Shown here: one piece after another, positions 1-11,176 of the stretch
Layout: every line of letters starts with the position of its first letter
How positions within the stretch are numbered: the first letter of the stretch is position 1
Assembly (NCBI RefSeq): GCF_015278315.1
Contig: NZ_JADIJE010000002.1
Span: 310,001 to 374,000, forward strand
From: Microbacterium ureisolvens
GTDB taxonomy: Bacteria; Actinomycetota; Actinomycetes; Actinomycetales; Microbacteriaceae
Reading direction: 5' to 3'
Length of the DNA: 64,000 bases
Made by a program: the position numbers and the translations under genes
The notes under the pieces: generated by a model
What the model was told of the DNA's origin: nothing
The model's input: the letters and a program-made list of their open reading frames with translations, nothing else
Database searches by the model: none

Positions 1-1
1 C

Positions 2-1447
2 GCACGGCACCGCAGCGCCGCGATCGGCGGCGACAGCGTGCGCGAGCACTTCCCGCAGGACTTCACGAGCATGTTCATCGCGCGCGAAGGGCCGGAGACG
101 TGCAACAGCCACAACATGATCAAGCTCGCCGCCGAGCTCCACGTGCTCACGGGCGATGACGCGTATCTGCACTGGGCCGAGCGGACGCGCGCCAACCACC
201 TGCGCTCGGCGCAGCACCCCGAGCACGGCGGGCTCGTCTACTTCACGCCGCAGCGGCCCGCGCACTACCGGGTCTACTCGCCGGAGGCGGAGGGCTTCTG
301 GTGCTGCATGGGCTCAGGGTTCGAGGCGCAAGCGCGACATGGCGCGCTCGTCTTCGCGGAGCACGCGGGCGAGGTGCGCGTGAACGCCCTGGTGCCGTCT
401 CGGGCGGAGCTCGACGGTGCGGACCTCGAGATCACGCTGGACGAGCGCACGGACTCTGCGGCCGTCCACGCGACGATCCGCGTGCGGGCGGCGCGGCCGA
501 CTCGGCTGGCCCTGCTGATCCCCGACTGGGTCGACGGTGAAGCGTCCGTCCGGCTGTCGACCGAGGGTGGGACGGATGCCGCGTCCTCGGCCGCAGCCGG
601 CACCCGCGTGCGTCTGGAGATCGGCGAGGGCCTGTCCGTGGTGCACCTCACGCTCCCGCGCCGGCTCCGTTTCGAGCGCCCTGCCGATGGCTCGGACTGG
701 GCGTGGATCGTGGACGGCCCCGATGTGCTCGCCGAGCGCGTGGCCGACGACGCCGTCGCGTACCGGGGCAACGGCGCCCGCATGGGCCACATCGCCGTCG
801 GTGCGCTCCGGCCGCTCGCCGATACGCCGGTGCTCGCGCCCGACGCGCTCGAGCGTGCGGTGCGCGAGGCGCCGGGCCGGCTGCGCGTGCCCACTGCCGA
901 CGGCGACAGCGTCGACCTCGAGCCGTTCGCCGCCATCCATGACGCCCGCTATACGGTCTCGTGGCCGCTGGCGCAGGGGACGGATACCGCCTCCGCCGCC
1001 GCTCGCCGCGCCGAGCTCGAGCACATCGACGCGGCATCGCTCGGGCTCGAGGCGCGCACGCGCGACGTGATCGCGTTCGGTGAGCAGCAGCCCGAGTCGG
1101 ACCACGGCCTGGCCGCCTCCGACGAAGAGATCGGGATCTCGGGCGATGCGCGGTGGCGGCGCACCCGCGGCACGATCGCTCTGACGCTCCGGGACTGGAG
1201 CGGCACTGCCGACGCCCTGCGTGTGGTGTGGCTCGGCGGCCACGAGGATGCCCGCCTGCGAGTGCTGGTGGGCGAAGCGGTCGTACTCGACGAGGTCGTG
1301 CCCGCCGGCGCCGGCGACGCCGTCCGCGAGGTGCCGCTCACCGCGGCCACGGGCGCCGTCGAGCTTCCGGTGCGCATCGAGGCCGCGGGCTCCGTCACCC
1401 CGCGTCTGCGAGAGCTCCGCGCGCTCGCCGCCGCCTCCGACCGCTGA
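2..1447 (+). CDS. GH127 beta-L-arabinofuranosidase, 5' end missing
   Basis: The frame is open from base 2, so the gene begins outside the window and 481 residues remain. Family members release terminal beta-L-arabinofuranose from arabino-oligosaccharides. The visible part begins with IGGDSVREHF, followed by ETCNSHNM (Glu32 and Cys34 of the visible part), YFTPQRP and FWCCMGSG (Cys101-Cys102). A Glu plus three Cys arranged like this forms the zinc/cysteine active site of the characterised GH127 enzyme HypBA1. The C-terminal half has the expected beta-sandwich look and contains no further motif I recognise. The gene converges on a minus-strand operon, with a strong hairpin between them. The family call is secure; the exact substrate is inferred from the family and from the neighbouring arabinosidase and galactosidases. 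Confidence 0.9.
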   Translation, partial: ARHRSAAIGGDSVREHFPQDFTSMFIAREGPETCNSHNMIKLAAELHVLTGDDAYLHWAERTRANHLRSAQHPEHGGLVYFTPQRPAHYRVYSPEAEGFWCCMGSGFEAQARHGALVFAEHAGEVRVNALVPSRAELDGADLEITLDERTDSAAVHATIRVRAARPTRLALLIPDWVDGEASVRLSTEGGTDAASSAAAGTRVRLEIGEGLSVVHLTLPRRLRFERPADGSDWAWIVDGPDVLAERVADDAVAYRGNGARMGHIAVGALRPLADTPVLAPDALERAVREAPGRLRVPTADGDSVDLEPFAAIHDARYTVSWPLAQGTDTASAAARRAELEHIDAASLGLEARTRDVIAFGEQQPESDHGLAASDEEIGISGDARWRRTRGTIALTLRDWSGTADALRVVWLGGHEDARLRVLVGEAVVLDEVVPAGAGDAVREVPLTAATGAVELPVRIEAAGSVTPRLRELRALAAASDR

Positions 1448-1462
1448 CCCTCCCGGCGGTCC

Positions 1463-1502
1463 GGGGCGTTTCGTCGCGCTCGTTCCTCGCTCGCTCAACG
1501 TC
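1463..1502 (+). repeat. Dispersed repeat copy (Arg/Ser-frame type)
   Basis: This intergenic copy contains CGTTTCGTCGCGCTCGTTCC followed by TCGCTCGCTCAACG. Closely matching copies lie near 47804, 47857, 58229, 61823 and 61867, and one lies inside the GH95 gene near 40257. It is a short repeat without an ORF or transposase, in both orientations across the window. Confidence 0.7.
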
Positions 1503-1534
1503 CGGCATCGGCGTTCACCTCTCCGGGGAACGAC

Positions 1535-1571
1535 GAAGCGCCCGCGGGGGCGAAGACCCCGCGAGCGCTTC
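1535..1571. terminator. Bidirectional hairpin terminator between convergent genes
   Basis: The arms are GAAGCGC-C-CGCGGGG (1535-1549) and CCCCGCG-A-GCGCTTC (1557-1571), with a seven-base loop. It lies between the 3' ends of the GH127 gene and the minus-strand isomerase gene, 16 bases from the latter stop codon, so it can serve both. Confidence 0.7.
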
Positions 1572-1586
1572 AGCTCGTGCTGCGCG

Positions 1587-2465
1587 TCAGCTCGCGACGC
1601 GCGTGCGCAGGTGAGGGGAGACGGATGCCTCGAACCCGGCCGCCGTCCGCTGCACGGCCAGCAGCGGGTCGGTGGCCCAGATCTCCTCGTTGAAGATCTC
1701 GACCTCGATGTCGCGGTCGTAGCCGGTCGCCTCGACGGCGGCGGTCAGCGACGCGAAGTCGATGACGCCGTCGCCCGGGTAGTGGCGGCTCAGGAGCACG
1801 TCCGCGGGAAGCGGCGTCTTCCAGTCGCACACCTGGTACGTGGCGATGCGGCCCTCGCGGCCGGCGCGCTCGATCGAGGCGAGGACGTCGGGGTCCCACC
1901 AGATGTGGAACGTGTCGACGGTGGCGCCCACGACGGCCGGGTCGAAGTCCGCCGCGATGTCCAGCGCCTGGCCGAGTGTCGAGACGACGCAGCGGTCCGA
2001 GGCGTACATCGGGTGCAGCGGCTCGATGGCGAGCGTCACGCCGGCGGCCGCGGCATCCGGAGCAAGCTCGCCGATGGCGTCGCGCACGCGCTCGCGCGCG
2101 CCGACGAGGTCACGGGAGCCCTCGGGCAGTCCGCCCGCCACCAGCACGAGGATCGCCGTGGAGCCCTCGGCGCCCGCGGCGGCCAGCGTCGCGGCCTCTT
2201 CGATCGCGACGCGGTTGTCGTCGATCGAGGCCCGGCGGGCGGCACCCTCGGGCATCGTGAAGAAGCCGGAGCGGCAGTGCGTCGTGAAGCGCAGGCCGGA
2301 GTCGGCCAGCATCGACGCGGCCGTCGCGAGACCGACCTCCTGCACGGGCTCGCGCCACAGGCCGATCGCCTGCACGCCCGCCTCGGCCGTCACACGCAGC
2401 GCGGTGGCGAGGTCGGCGTACTTGATCGTGGCCTGGTTGATGGACAGACGCGGGTCCGCGCTCAT
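1587..2465 (-). CDS. Sugar phosphate isomerase/epimerase (AP-endonuclease 2-type TIM barrel)
   Basis: The 292-residue product has the single-domain TIM barrel of the xylose-isomerase-like superfamily. Visible elements are an N-terminal LSINQATIKYADL strand, IEPLHPMY (Glu metal ligand), VGATVDTFHIWWDP, YQVCDWKTP, and a late Glu in DIEVEIFNEEIW, together consistent with a divalent-metal site. Members isomerise, epimerise or dehydrate sugars and keto-sugars. The ATG at 2465 overlaps the stop of the DUF993 gene by four bases (ATGA), so the two are translationally coupled. A much longer frame continues upstream but is only an out-of-frame reading of the DUF993 gene. It is the last gene of a three-gene unit with DUF993 and a Gfo/Idh dehydrogenase. 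The real substrate is unknown. Confidence 0.85.
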   Translation of the reverse strand: MSADPRLSINQATIKYADLATALRVTAEAGVQAIGLWREPVQEVGLATAASMLADSGLRFTTHCRSGFFTMPEGAARRASIDDNRVAIEEAATLAAAGAEGSTAILVLVAGGLPEGSRDLVGARERVRDAIGELAPDAAAAGVTLAIEPLHPMYASDRCVVSTLGQALDIAADFDPAVVGATVDTFHIWWDPDVLASIERAGREGRIATYQVCDWKTPLPADVLLSRHYPGDGVIDFASLTAAVEATGYDRDIEVEIFNEEIWATDPLLAVQRTAAGFEASVSPHLRTRVAS

Positions 2466-3679
2466 GCGATCACCCCGGGGACGTCGATGCCGTTGTGGCG
2501 CAGCATGCCGTGCCAGCGGATCGCCGCGAGCTCCGGACGCTCCAGGGCCAGCGACGAGTTCGCGAGCTCGACGATGCGGGAGAGGTGCGGGAGGCTGCGC
2601 GCCGAGTGCAGGCCGCCGACCATCTGGAACGCGCGCTGGTGGCCGTTGAGCCACGACAGGAACGCGACGCCGGTCTTGTAGTAGAACGTCGGCGCGGCGA
2701 ACACCTGGCGGCTGAGCTCTTCGGTCGGGCCGAGGATCTCGAGGTACCGTGCCGGGTCGCCCGCGTCGAGCGCCTGGATGGCGGCCGAGGCGACCGGCGT
2801 GATCGCCGCGAACGCGCCGAGCAGCGCGTCGGAGTGCTGACGCGTGCTCTCGGGGTTGCGCTCCGGCTGCGTCGCGTCGGGAACGTCCTGACCGCCGATG
2901 AGGCCCACGTAGTTGAAGTCGTCGCCGGTGAACATGCGCACGCCCTGGGGAAGGCGCTCGCGCACCGACACCTCGGAGGCGGCGTCGAGCAGGCTCATCT
3001 TGACGCCTGCGACCTTGTCGACGTTCTCCTCGATGATCTCCAGCAGCACCGACGACGCGTCGCGCCAATCGCCCGAGCCGAAGTATCCCTCGAGCGCCGG
3101 GTCGAACGCGGTGCCGAGCCAGTGCAGCACCACCGGGCCGCTCGCCGCCTGCAGCACCTCGCGGTACACGCGGCGGTAGTCGTCGGCCGACTCCGCGACG
3201 CGCGCGAGGTGGCGCGAGGCCATGAGCACGGGGCCCGCGCCCTGCTCCTCGGTGAAGTGCAGCTGCTCCTTGTAGGCGTCGATCACCTGGTCGAGCGAGA
3301 TCCGCTCGGCGTCGACGTGGTCGGTGTTGACCCCGACCACGACCGAGCCGCCCTCTTCACGGGCGACCTGCGCCGAACGGGCGATCAGGTCGCGCGTCGC
3401 GGCGGCGTCGAGCCCCATGTTGCGCTGGGCGGTGTCCATGGCGTCGGCGACGCCCAGGCCCCACGAGTACACCGCGCGACGGAAGTCCAGTGTGGCGTCC
3501 CAGTCGACCTCGGCCGGCTGGCCGGGGGTGTTGTCGGCCCAGGTCTTGGGCACGACGTGCGCCGCGGCGTACGCGACGCGGCTGCGCAGCGCGCCCTCGG
3601 GCCTGGTGTAGCCGGGCGATTCGTTGAGCTCGACGGCCGAGAGTGCCCCGGCGTCGGAGAGAAGGGTGAGCTTCGGCAT
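2462..3679 (-). CDS. DUF993 family protein, aldolase-like TIM barrel
   Basis: The 405-residue protein matches my recollection of the DUF993 family, which is usually described as related to dihydrodipicolinate synthase. The segment VAGVKMSLLDA carries Lys227 where class I aldolases of that superfamily hold the Schiff-base lysine, and FTGDDFNYVGL follows as in a barrel phosphate/carboxylate site. A GGGAG ribosome site lies five bases before the ATG at 3679, and the stop of the dehydrogenase gene is only 12 bases upstream. I infer a carbon-carbon lyase or dehydratase acting on a keto-sugar made by the neighbouring dehydrogenase. No biochemical role is established for the family as far as I know. 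Confidence 0.85.
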   Translation of the reverse strand: MPKLTLLSDAGALSAVELNESPGYTRPEGALRSRVAYAAAHVVPKTWADNTPGQPAEVDWDATLDFRRAVYSWGLGVADAMDTAQRNMGLDAAATRDLIARSAQVAREEGGSVVVGVNTDHVDAERISLDQVIDAYKEQLHFTEEQGAGPVLMASRHLARVAESADDYRRVYREVLQAASGPVVLHWLGTAFDPALEGYFGSGDWRDASSVLLEIIEENVDKVAGVKMSLLDAASEVSVRERLPQGVRMFTGDDFNYVGLIGGQDVPDATQPERNPESTRQHSDALLGAFAAITPVASAAIQALDAGDPARYLEILGPTEELSRQVFAAPTFYYKTGVAFLSWLNGHQRAFQMVGGLHSARSLPHLSRIVELANSSLALERPELAAIRWHGMLRHNGIDVPGVIA

Positions 3680-3691
3680 CCGTGCTCCCGA

Positions 3692-4894
3692 TCAGTCCAG
3701 CGACAGCGTCGGCAGCTCGACCTTGCGGCCCTCGCGGCTGGACTGCAGGCCGGCCTCGGCCAGCAGCACGCCGCGCGCGCCCGAGAGGAGGTCGAACTCG
3801 TAGTCGGTGCCCTCGACGTACGACACGAGGAACTCCTCCCACTGCTGACGGAAGCCGTTCTGGAACACGTCGTTCGTCGGAACCTCGGCCCAGTCGGCGT
3901 CGTAGTCGTGGTCGTCGGCCAGGTCGGGGTTCCAGACCGGCTTCGGGGTGGCGTTGCGGTGCTGAATCTTCGCGCCGAACAGGCCCACGACGGCCGAGCC
4001 GTGCGTGCCGTCGACGTGGAACTCGACGAGCTCGTCGCGGTTGACGCGCACGGTCCACGACGAGTTGATCTGCGCGACGATGTCGCCCTTGAGCTCGAAG
4101 ATGCCGTAGGCGGCGTCCTCGGCGGTCGCGGTGTAGTGCTCGCCCTTCTCGTCCCAGCGGTCCTGGATGTGCACGGCGGCCTGCGCGTACACGGTCTTGA
4201 CCTCGCCGAACAGGTTCTCGAGCACGTAGTTCCAGTGCGGGAACATGTCGACGATGATGCCGCCGCCGTCCTCGGCGCGGTAGTTCCACGACGGGCGCTG
4301 CGCGGGCTGCCAGTCGCCCTCGAAGACCCAGTAGCCGAACTCGCCGCGCACCGACAGGATGCGGCCGAAGAAGCCGGAGTCGATGAGGCGCTTGAGCTTC
4401 TGGAGGCCGGGCAGGTAGAGCTTGTCGTGCACGACGCCGGTCTTGACGCCGGCCTCCTGCGCGAGCTTGGCGAGCTCGAGGGCCTCGTCGACCGTCTCGG
4501 CCGTGGGCTTCTCGGTGTAGATGGTCTTGCCGGCGGCGATGGCCTTGCGCAGCGCCGAGGCACGCGCCTTGGTCACGAGGAAGTCGGCGTAGATCTCCCA
4601 GCGCGGGTCGGCGAGGGCGGCGTCGAGGTCGGTCGTGTAGTCCTCGATGCCGTGCTTGGCGGCGAGCTCGGCGAGCTTGGCTTCGCTCCGGCCGACGAGG
4701 AGCGGCTTGACGGTGACCTTGGTGCCGTCGGCCAGCTCGATGCCGCCCTGCTCGCGGATTGCGAGGATCGAGCGCACGAGGTGCTGACGGTAGCCCATGC
4801 GGCCCGAGACGCCGTTCATGATGATGCCGATCTCGCGCACCTGCGGGCGGGCCTGTGCCTCAGCCGAGGCGGGAGCGAGTGTCGTGTCGGTCAT
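3692..4894 (-). CDS. Gfo/Idh/MocA family oxidoreductase
   Basis: The 400-residue product is an NAD(P)-dependent sugar or cyclitol dehydrogenase-like protein. Residues 20-50 form a Rossmann start with the uncommon GIIMNGVSGRMGYRQ loop. YTEKPTAE supplies the conserved EKP lysine, and GGGIIVDMFPHWNYVLE matches the C-terminal domain motif that holds the catalytic His region. The start was placed at the ATG at 4894, behind AGCAGGA; a possible extension to 5014 runs through the operator/promoter region and is unlikely. It heads the operon with DUF993 and the isomerase. Two LacI-type palindromes and a promoter lie directly upstream, so it is probably repressed without substrate. The substrate is unknown. 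Confidence 0.87.
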   Translation of the reverse strand: MTDTTLAPASAEAQARPQVREIGIIMNGVSGRMGYRQHLVRSILAIREQGGIELADGTKVTVKPLLVGRSEAKLAELAAKHGIEDYTTDLDAALADPRWEIYADFLVTKARASALRKAIAAGKTIYTEKPTAETVDEALELAKLAQEAGVKTGVVHDKLYLPGLQKLKRLIDSGFFGRILSVRGEFGYWVFEGDWQPAQRPSWNYRAEDGGGIIVDMFPHWNYVLENLFGEVKTVYAQAAVHIQDRWDEKGEHYTATAEDAAYGIFELKGDIVAQINSSWTVRVNRDELVEFHVDGTHGSAVVGLFGAKIQHRNATPKPVWNPDLADDHDYDADWAEVPTNDVFQNGFRQQWEEFLVSYVEGTDYEFDLLSGARGVLLAEAGLQSSREGRKVELPTLSLD

Positions 4895-4950
4895 GGGGTC
4901 CTGCTTTCTTCTCTGAAGGCTGTGGTACCCGCCCGGCGGGCTTCCGTGCG

Positions 4951-4964
4951 GGTAAACGCTTTCC
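4951..4964. promoter_or_regulatory. LacI-type operator (class A), +1 region
   Basis: GGTAAACGCTTTCC lies just downstream of the proposed minus-strand -10 box (4968-4973) and 57 bases before the dehydrogenase ATG. It is nearly identical to the copy at 30896-30909. Confidence 0.6.
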
Positions 4965-4967
4965 AAT

Positions 4968-4996
4968 AGTGTGCCATGCGATCGGATACCACGCAA
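4968..4996 (-). promoter_or_regulatory. Promoter of the Gfo/Idh - DUF993 - isomerase operon
   Basis: Read on the minus strand, a -35 box TTGCGT (4996-4991) is followed after 17 bases by CACACT (4973-4968). The layout matches the promoter at 26713-26741: one class A operator covers the -35 side and another the start site. The -10 box is weak. Confidence 0.45.
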
Positions 4997-5005
4997 GCGC
5001 TTTCC
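4992..5005. promoter_or_regulatory. LacI-type operator (class A), -35 region
   Basis: CGCAAGCGCTTTCC is the reverse-complement form of the GGAAAGCGCTTGCC palindrome and overlaps the -35 box of the minus-strand operon. Confidence 0.6.
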
Positions 5006-5029
5006 CAGCGGCATCCGACCACCGATCCG

Positions 5030-6334
5030 TCACGAGCGCAAGAGCACGCACCCGTGCGGCTCGAGTCCGAGCCGCACGACGCTGCTGCCGGGGGCGACGC
5101 CGCGCGCGGCATCCGATTGCTCTTCGACCGCCTCGACGGGGACGGATGCCGCATTCCACACGTCGACGACCGCGTCCGGCGAGTGGCCGAGGCCGAGCGA
5201 GCGGGTGTCGAAGGGCTCGTCGCGCGCGTCGTCGGACGTGTTGAACACGGCGACCCAGCGCGTATCGCCGTGCTCGGCGGCCCAGACCACGAGATCGCGC
5301 TCGCGCAGGAGCTCGCGGTTGCCGGAGGAGTCGCGAAGGATCTCGAGCACCGCGTCGTTCGTGAAGAGGGCGATGGTCTCTGGTGCGCTCGTCGGCAGGT
5401 CGCCGCCGATCATGAGCGGAGAGCGGGCCATGACCCAGAGCGTCACCAGCGTCCGGCGCTCGGCGAGCGTCAGTGCGCCTTCGCGGGGCTCGCCGCGCTC
5501 GGCGCGGAGGCCGATGCGGCCGAGCGGCAGCATGTCGGCGTCGGGCCAGCCCTGCGGGCCCGCGAGGGGCGCCCATCGGGCGAGGCGCGCGAAGTTCGCC
5601 TCGACGTCTTCCCACCGGTCCCACAGATCGTCGCAGATGCGCCACATCGTGGCGTGCGCGCGCAGGTGCTCGAGGTGCGCGGCCGACAGGTCCCGCCCGG
5701 GTGAGAGCGACAGCGCGATCTCGCGAGGAGCCGTCTCGATCGCCGTCGAGAGCGCTTCGATCTCGGCGGCCTGATACGGCCAGAGCAGATCGTCGGCCTT
5801 GATGAAGTCGACGCCCCACTGGGCGTACTGGTCGGCGATCGAGTGGTAGTAGGCCGCCGCGCCGCGCTGCGAGTGATCGAGGCCGAGATAGTGCGGGTTC
5901 CACTCGCAGACGTTCGCCGGGTCGGCGACGGTCGCGGCCGTGACGCGGGCGCCGAGCACAGGGAGGTCGCGCTCGACCGCGAGGCGAGGGATGCCGCGCA
6001 TGATGTGGATGCCGAACTTCAGGCCGAGCCCGTGCACGCGGGCGGCCAGCGGGCCGAAGCCGGCGCCGCCTGCCGACGACGGGAAGCGCACCGGATCGGG
6101 CTGCACCCGGCCGAATCCGTCGATCACCAGCGGGGCGGACTCGTTGTAGCCGTGCGAGCGGGCGGTGGGATCGGCCCAGTCGATGTCGACGACGATCGTG
6201 TCCCACCCGTGGCGGAGCAGGTGTTCGGCCATGAACTCGGCGTTGGCCAGGACCTCGGCCTCGGTCACGGTCGTGCCGTACGAGTCCCAGCTGTTCCAGC
6301 CCATCGGGGGAGTGGCGGTCTTGAGCAGCGTCAT
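5030..6334 (-). CDS. GH27 family alpha-galactosidase
   Basis: The 434-residue protein releases terminal alpha-D-galactose. MGWNSWDSYG at residues 11-20 is the GH27 signature. GVDFIKADD carries the predicted nucleophile Asp181. WRICDD aligns with the WRNFAD region of the human enzyme and places the acid/base at Asp236. A CAGGAG ribosome site precedes the ATG at 6334. There is no signal peptide, so the enzyme is cytoplasmic. It is the last gene of the GH2 - GH51 - GH27 operon, 91 bases after GH51. A longer upstream frame (to 6649) reads out of frame into GH51 and was discarded. Other GH27 specificities, such as beta-L-arabinopyranosidase, remain possible given the arabinose-rich context. Confidence 0.9.
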   Translation of the reverse strand: MTLLKTATPPMGWNSWDSYGTTVTEAEVLANAEFMAEHLLRHGWDTIVVDIDWADPTARSHGYNESAPLVIDGFGRVQPDPVRFPSSAGGAGFGPLAARVHGLGLKFGIHIMRGIPRLAVERDLPVLGARVTAATVADPANVCEWNPHYLGLDHSQRGAAAYYHSIADQYAQWGVDFIKADDLLWPYQAAEIEALSTAIETAPREIALSLSPGRDLSAAHLEHLRAHATMWRICDDLWDRWEDVEANFARLARWAPLAGPQGWPDADMLPLGRIGLRAERGEPREGALTLAERRTLVTLWVMARSPLMIGGDLPTSAPETIALFTNDAVLEILRDSSGNRELLRERDLVVWAAEHGDTRWVAVFNTSDDARDEPFDTRSLGLGHSPDAVVDVWNAASVPVEAVEEQSDAARGVAPGSSVVRLGLEPHGCVLLRS

Positions 6335-6425
6335 CGCTCGGTCTCCTGTCGTCGTCGACGTTCCGGGAAGGGGAGCCGCGGTGCCGGCGCGGCCCGCGCG
6401 CCGGCACCTGTTCGGCTCAGGGTGT

Positions 6426-7958
6426 TCAGGCCAGCCGGATCGCGGCCCACGACACGGCGGGCAGCGCGAGTGACAGCTCCGCGCCGTCGACGGATGCCTC
6501 GGCGGCCCGCACGCCGACCCGCTCGCGGTCGTCGAGGGTGTTTGCGGCGTAGAGGTCGTCGTCGTGCAGCAGGTGCGACTCGACGACCTGAACCTCCCGG
6601 CCGAGGGCGCGCACGAGCGGTTCGAGGTCGACGCGCAGGGTCGCGGCATCCGTCGTCGAACGGTTCACGACGAACAGCGACACGCCCTCGTCGTCGATGG
6701 TCGCGACGGCGTTCAGCGCCGCGACGTCGCCGAGCTTCTCGGTCGCGAAAGTGGCTGACGACACCGGCACCCGCACGGCGCGGCCCTGCGCGAGGCGCGA
6801 CGTGATCGAGAACGGGAAGAAGGTCGTCTGGCGCCAGGCCGGGCCGCCGGGCTCGGTCATGATGGGGGCGATCACGTTCACCAGCTGCGCGAGGGACGCC
6901 GAGCGCACGCGATCGGCGTGCTGGAGCAGCGTGATCATGAGGTCGCCGAAGACCACGGCGTCGAGGGCGTTGTACTTGTCCTCGAGCAGGCGCGGCGCCA
7001 CCGGCCAGGCGCCGCCCTTGAACTCGTGGCCCGACTCGGTGCCGTCATCGCGGTGGAGGTACCAGACGTTCCACTCGTCGAACGAGATCATGATGCGCTT
7101 GTCGCTCTTCTTGGTCGCGGCGACCGTATCGGCGATGGCCACCACCGACTCGATGAAGCGCGCCATGTCGACCCCCGACGCGAGGAACTCCTGCGCGTTG
7201 CCGTCGTGCTCCTGGTAGTACGAGTGGCACGAGATGAAGTCGACGTCGTCGAAGGTGTGCTCGAGCACCTGGCGCTCCCACGAGCCGAACGTCGGCATCG
7301 ACCGCGCCGACGATCCGCACACGACGAGCTCTACGTCGGGGTCGACCATGCGCATCGCCTTCGCGGTCTGCGAGGCGAGCTTGCCGTAGTCGTCGGCGTT
7401 TTTGTGCCCGACCTGCCAGGGGCCGTCCATCTCGTTGCCGAGGCACCACATCTTGACGCCGAAGGGCGTCTCGCGCCCGTTCGCGGCGCGCTGGTCGGTC
7501 CACTCCGTCTGCGAGTCGACGTTGGCGTACTCCAGCAGATCGAGCGCCTCCTGCGTACCGCGCGTGCCGAGGTTGACGGCGAGCATCAGCTCGCTGCCCA
7601 CGCGGTCGAGCCACGCCTGGAACTCGTGCAGGCCCACCTCGTTGGTCTCGGTCGAGTGCCAGGCGAGATCGAGGCGGCGGGGGCGCTGGGCCACCGGGCC
7701 GATGCCGTCCTCCCAGCGGTAGCCCGACACGAAGTTGCCGCCGGGATAGCGGATGGTCGAGACGCCGAGCTCCTTGACGAGGTCGATCACGTCGGTGCGG
7801 AAGCCCTCGGCGTCGGCGGACGGGTGTCCCGGCTCGAAGATTCCGTCGTAGATGTGGCGTCCGAGGTGCTCGACGAACCCGCCGAACAGGCGCCGGTCGA
7901 TGTCGGCGATCTCGTAGTGCGGGTCGAGGCGGGCGGAGGCGTCGTGCGAAGAGGTCAC
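6426..7958 (-). CDS. abfA: GH51 family alpha-L-arabinofuranosidase
   Basis: The 510-residue enzyme removes alpha-L-arabinofuranosyl side groups from arabinan, arabinoxylan or arabinogalactan oligosaccharides. The TIM barrel shows RYPGGNFVSGY (residues 70-80), the acid/base Glu176 in CLGNEMDG and the nucleophile Glu295 in SFDEWNVWY, all canonical for GH51 clan A. The C-terminal beta-sandwich ends in SWAAIRLA. Length equals the usual intracellular GH51 size. Translation starts with GTG at 7958; the ribosome site is weak (GAAAGA). It lies 67 bases downstream of the GH2 gene in the same operon. There is no signal peptide, so the substrate must be imported. Confidence 0.95.
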   Translation of the reverse strand: MTSSHDASARLDPHYEIADIDRRLFGGFVEHLGRHIYDGIFEPGHPSADAEGFRTDVIDLVKELGVSTIRYPGGNFVSGYRWEDGIGPVAQRPRRLDLAWHSTETNEVGLHEFQAWLDRVGSELMLAVNLGTRGTQEALDLLEYANVDSQTEWTDQRAANGRETPFGVKMWCLGNEMDGPWQVGHKNADDYGKLASQTAKAMRMVDPDVELVVCGSSARSMPTFGSWERQVLEHTFDDVDFISCHSYYQEHDGNAQEFLASGVDMARFIESVVAIADTVAATKKSDKRIMISFDEWNVWYLHRDDGTESGHEFKGGAWPVAPRLLEDKYNALDAVVFGDLMITLLQHADRVRSASLAQLVNVIAPIMTEPGGPAWRQTTFFPFSITSRLAQGRAVRVPVSSATFATEKLGDVAALNAVATIDDEGVSLFVVNRSTTDAATLRVDLEPLVRALGREVQVVESHLLHDDDLYAANTLDDRERVGVRAAEASVDGAELSLALPAVSWAAIRLA

Positions 7959-8025
7959 GGGCGGTCTTTCATCGGTCGGTGTCCGGAAGCGTGTCGGTCG
8001 GGCCGAGCCTCGCTGAGGTGAGGGG

Positions 8026-11053
<3,028 letters not shown>

Positions 11054-11176
11054 CCTAACATCGTATCAGCGATCAGATCCGGAGCCCGGTTCCGGTGAAG
11101 CCACACAGAGCGCGAAATCCCGCGCTCGATCGACAACGACGTTGGCCCCAGGTCTCCCGGGGTGAAGGGAAATCCG

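Noticed and set aside
2495..4969. An 824-codon plus-strand open frame opposite DUF993 and Gfo/Idh genes
   Set aside because: Same reason: antisense of two recognised genes, with low-complexity translation and no ribosome site.
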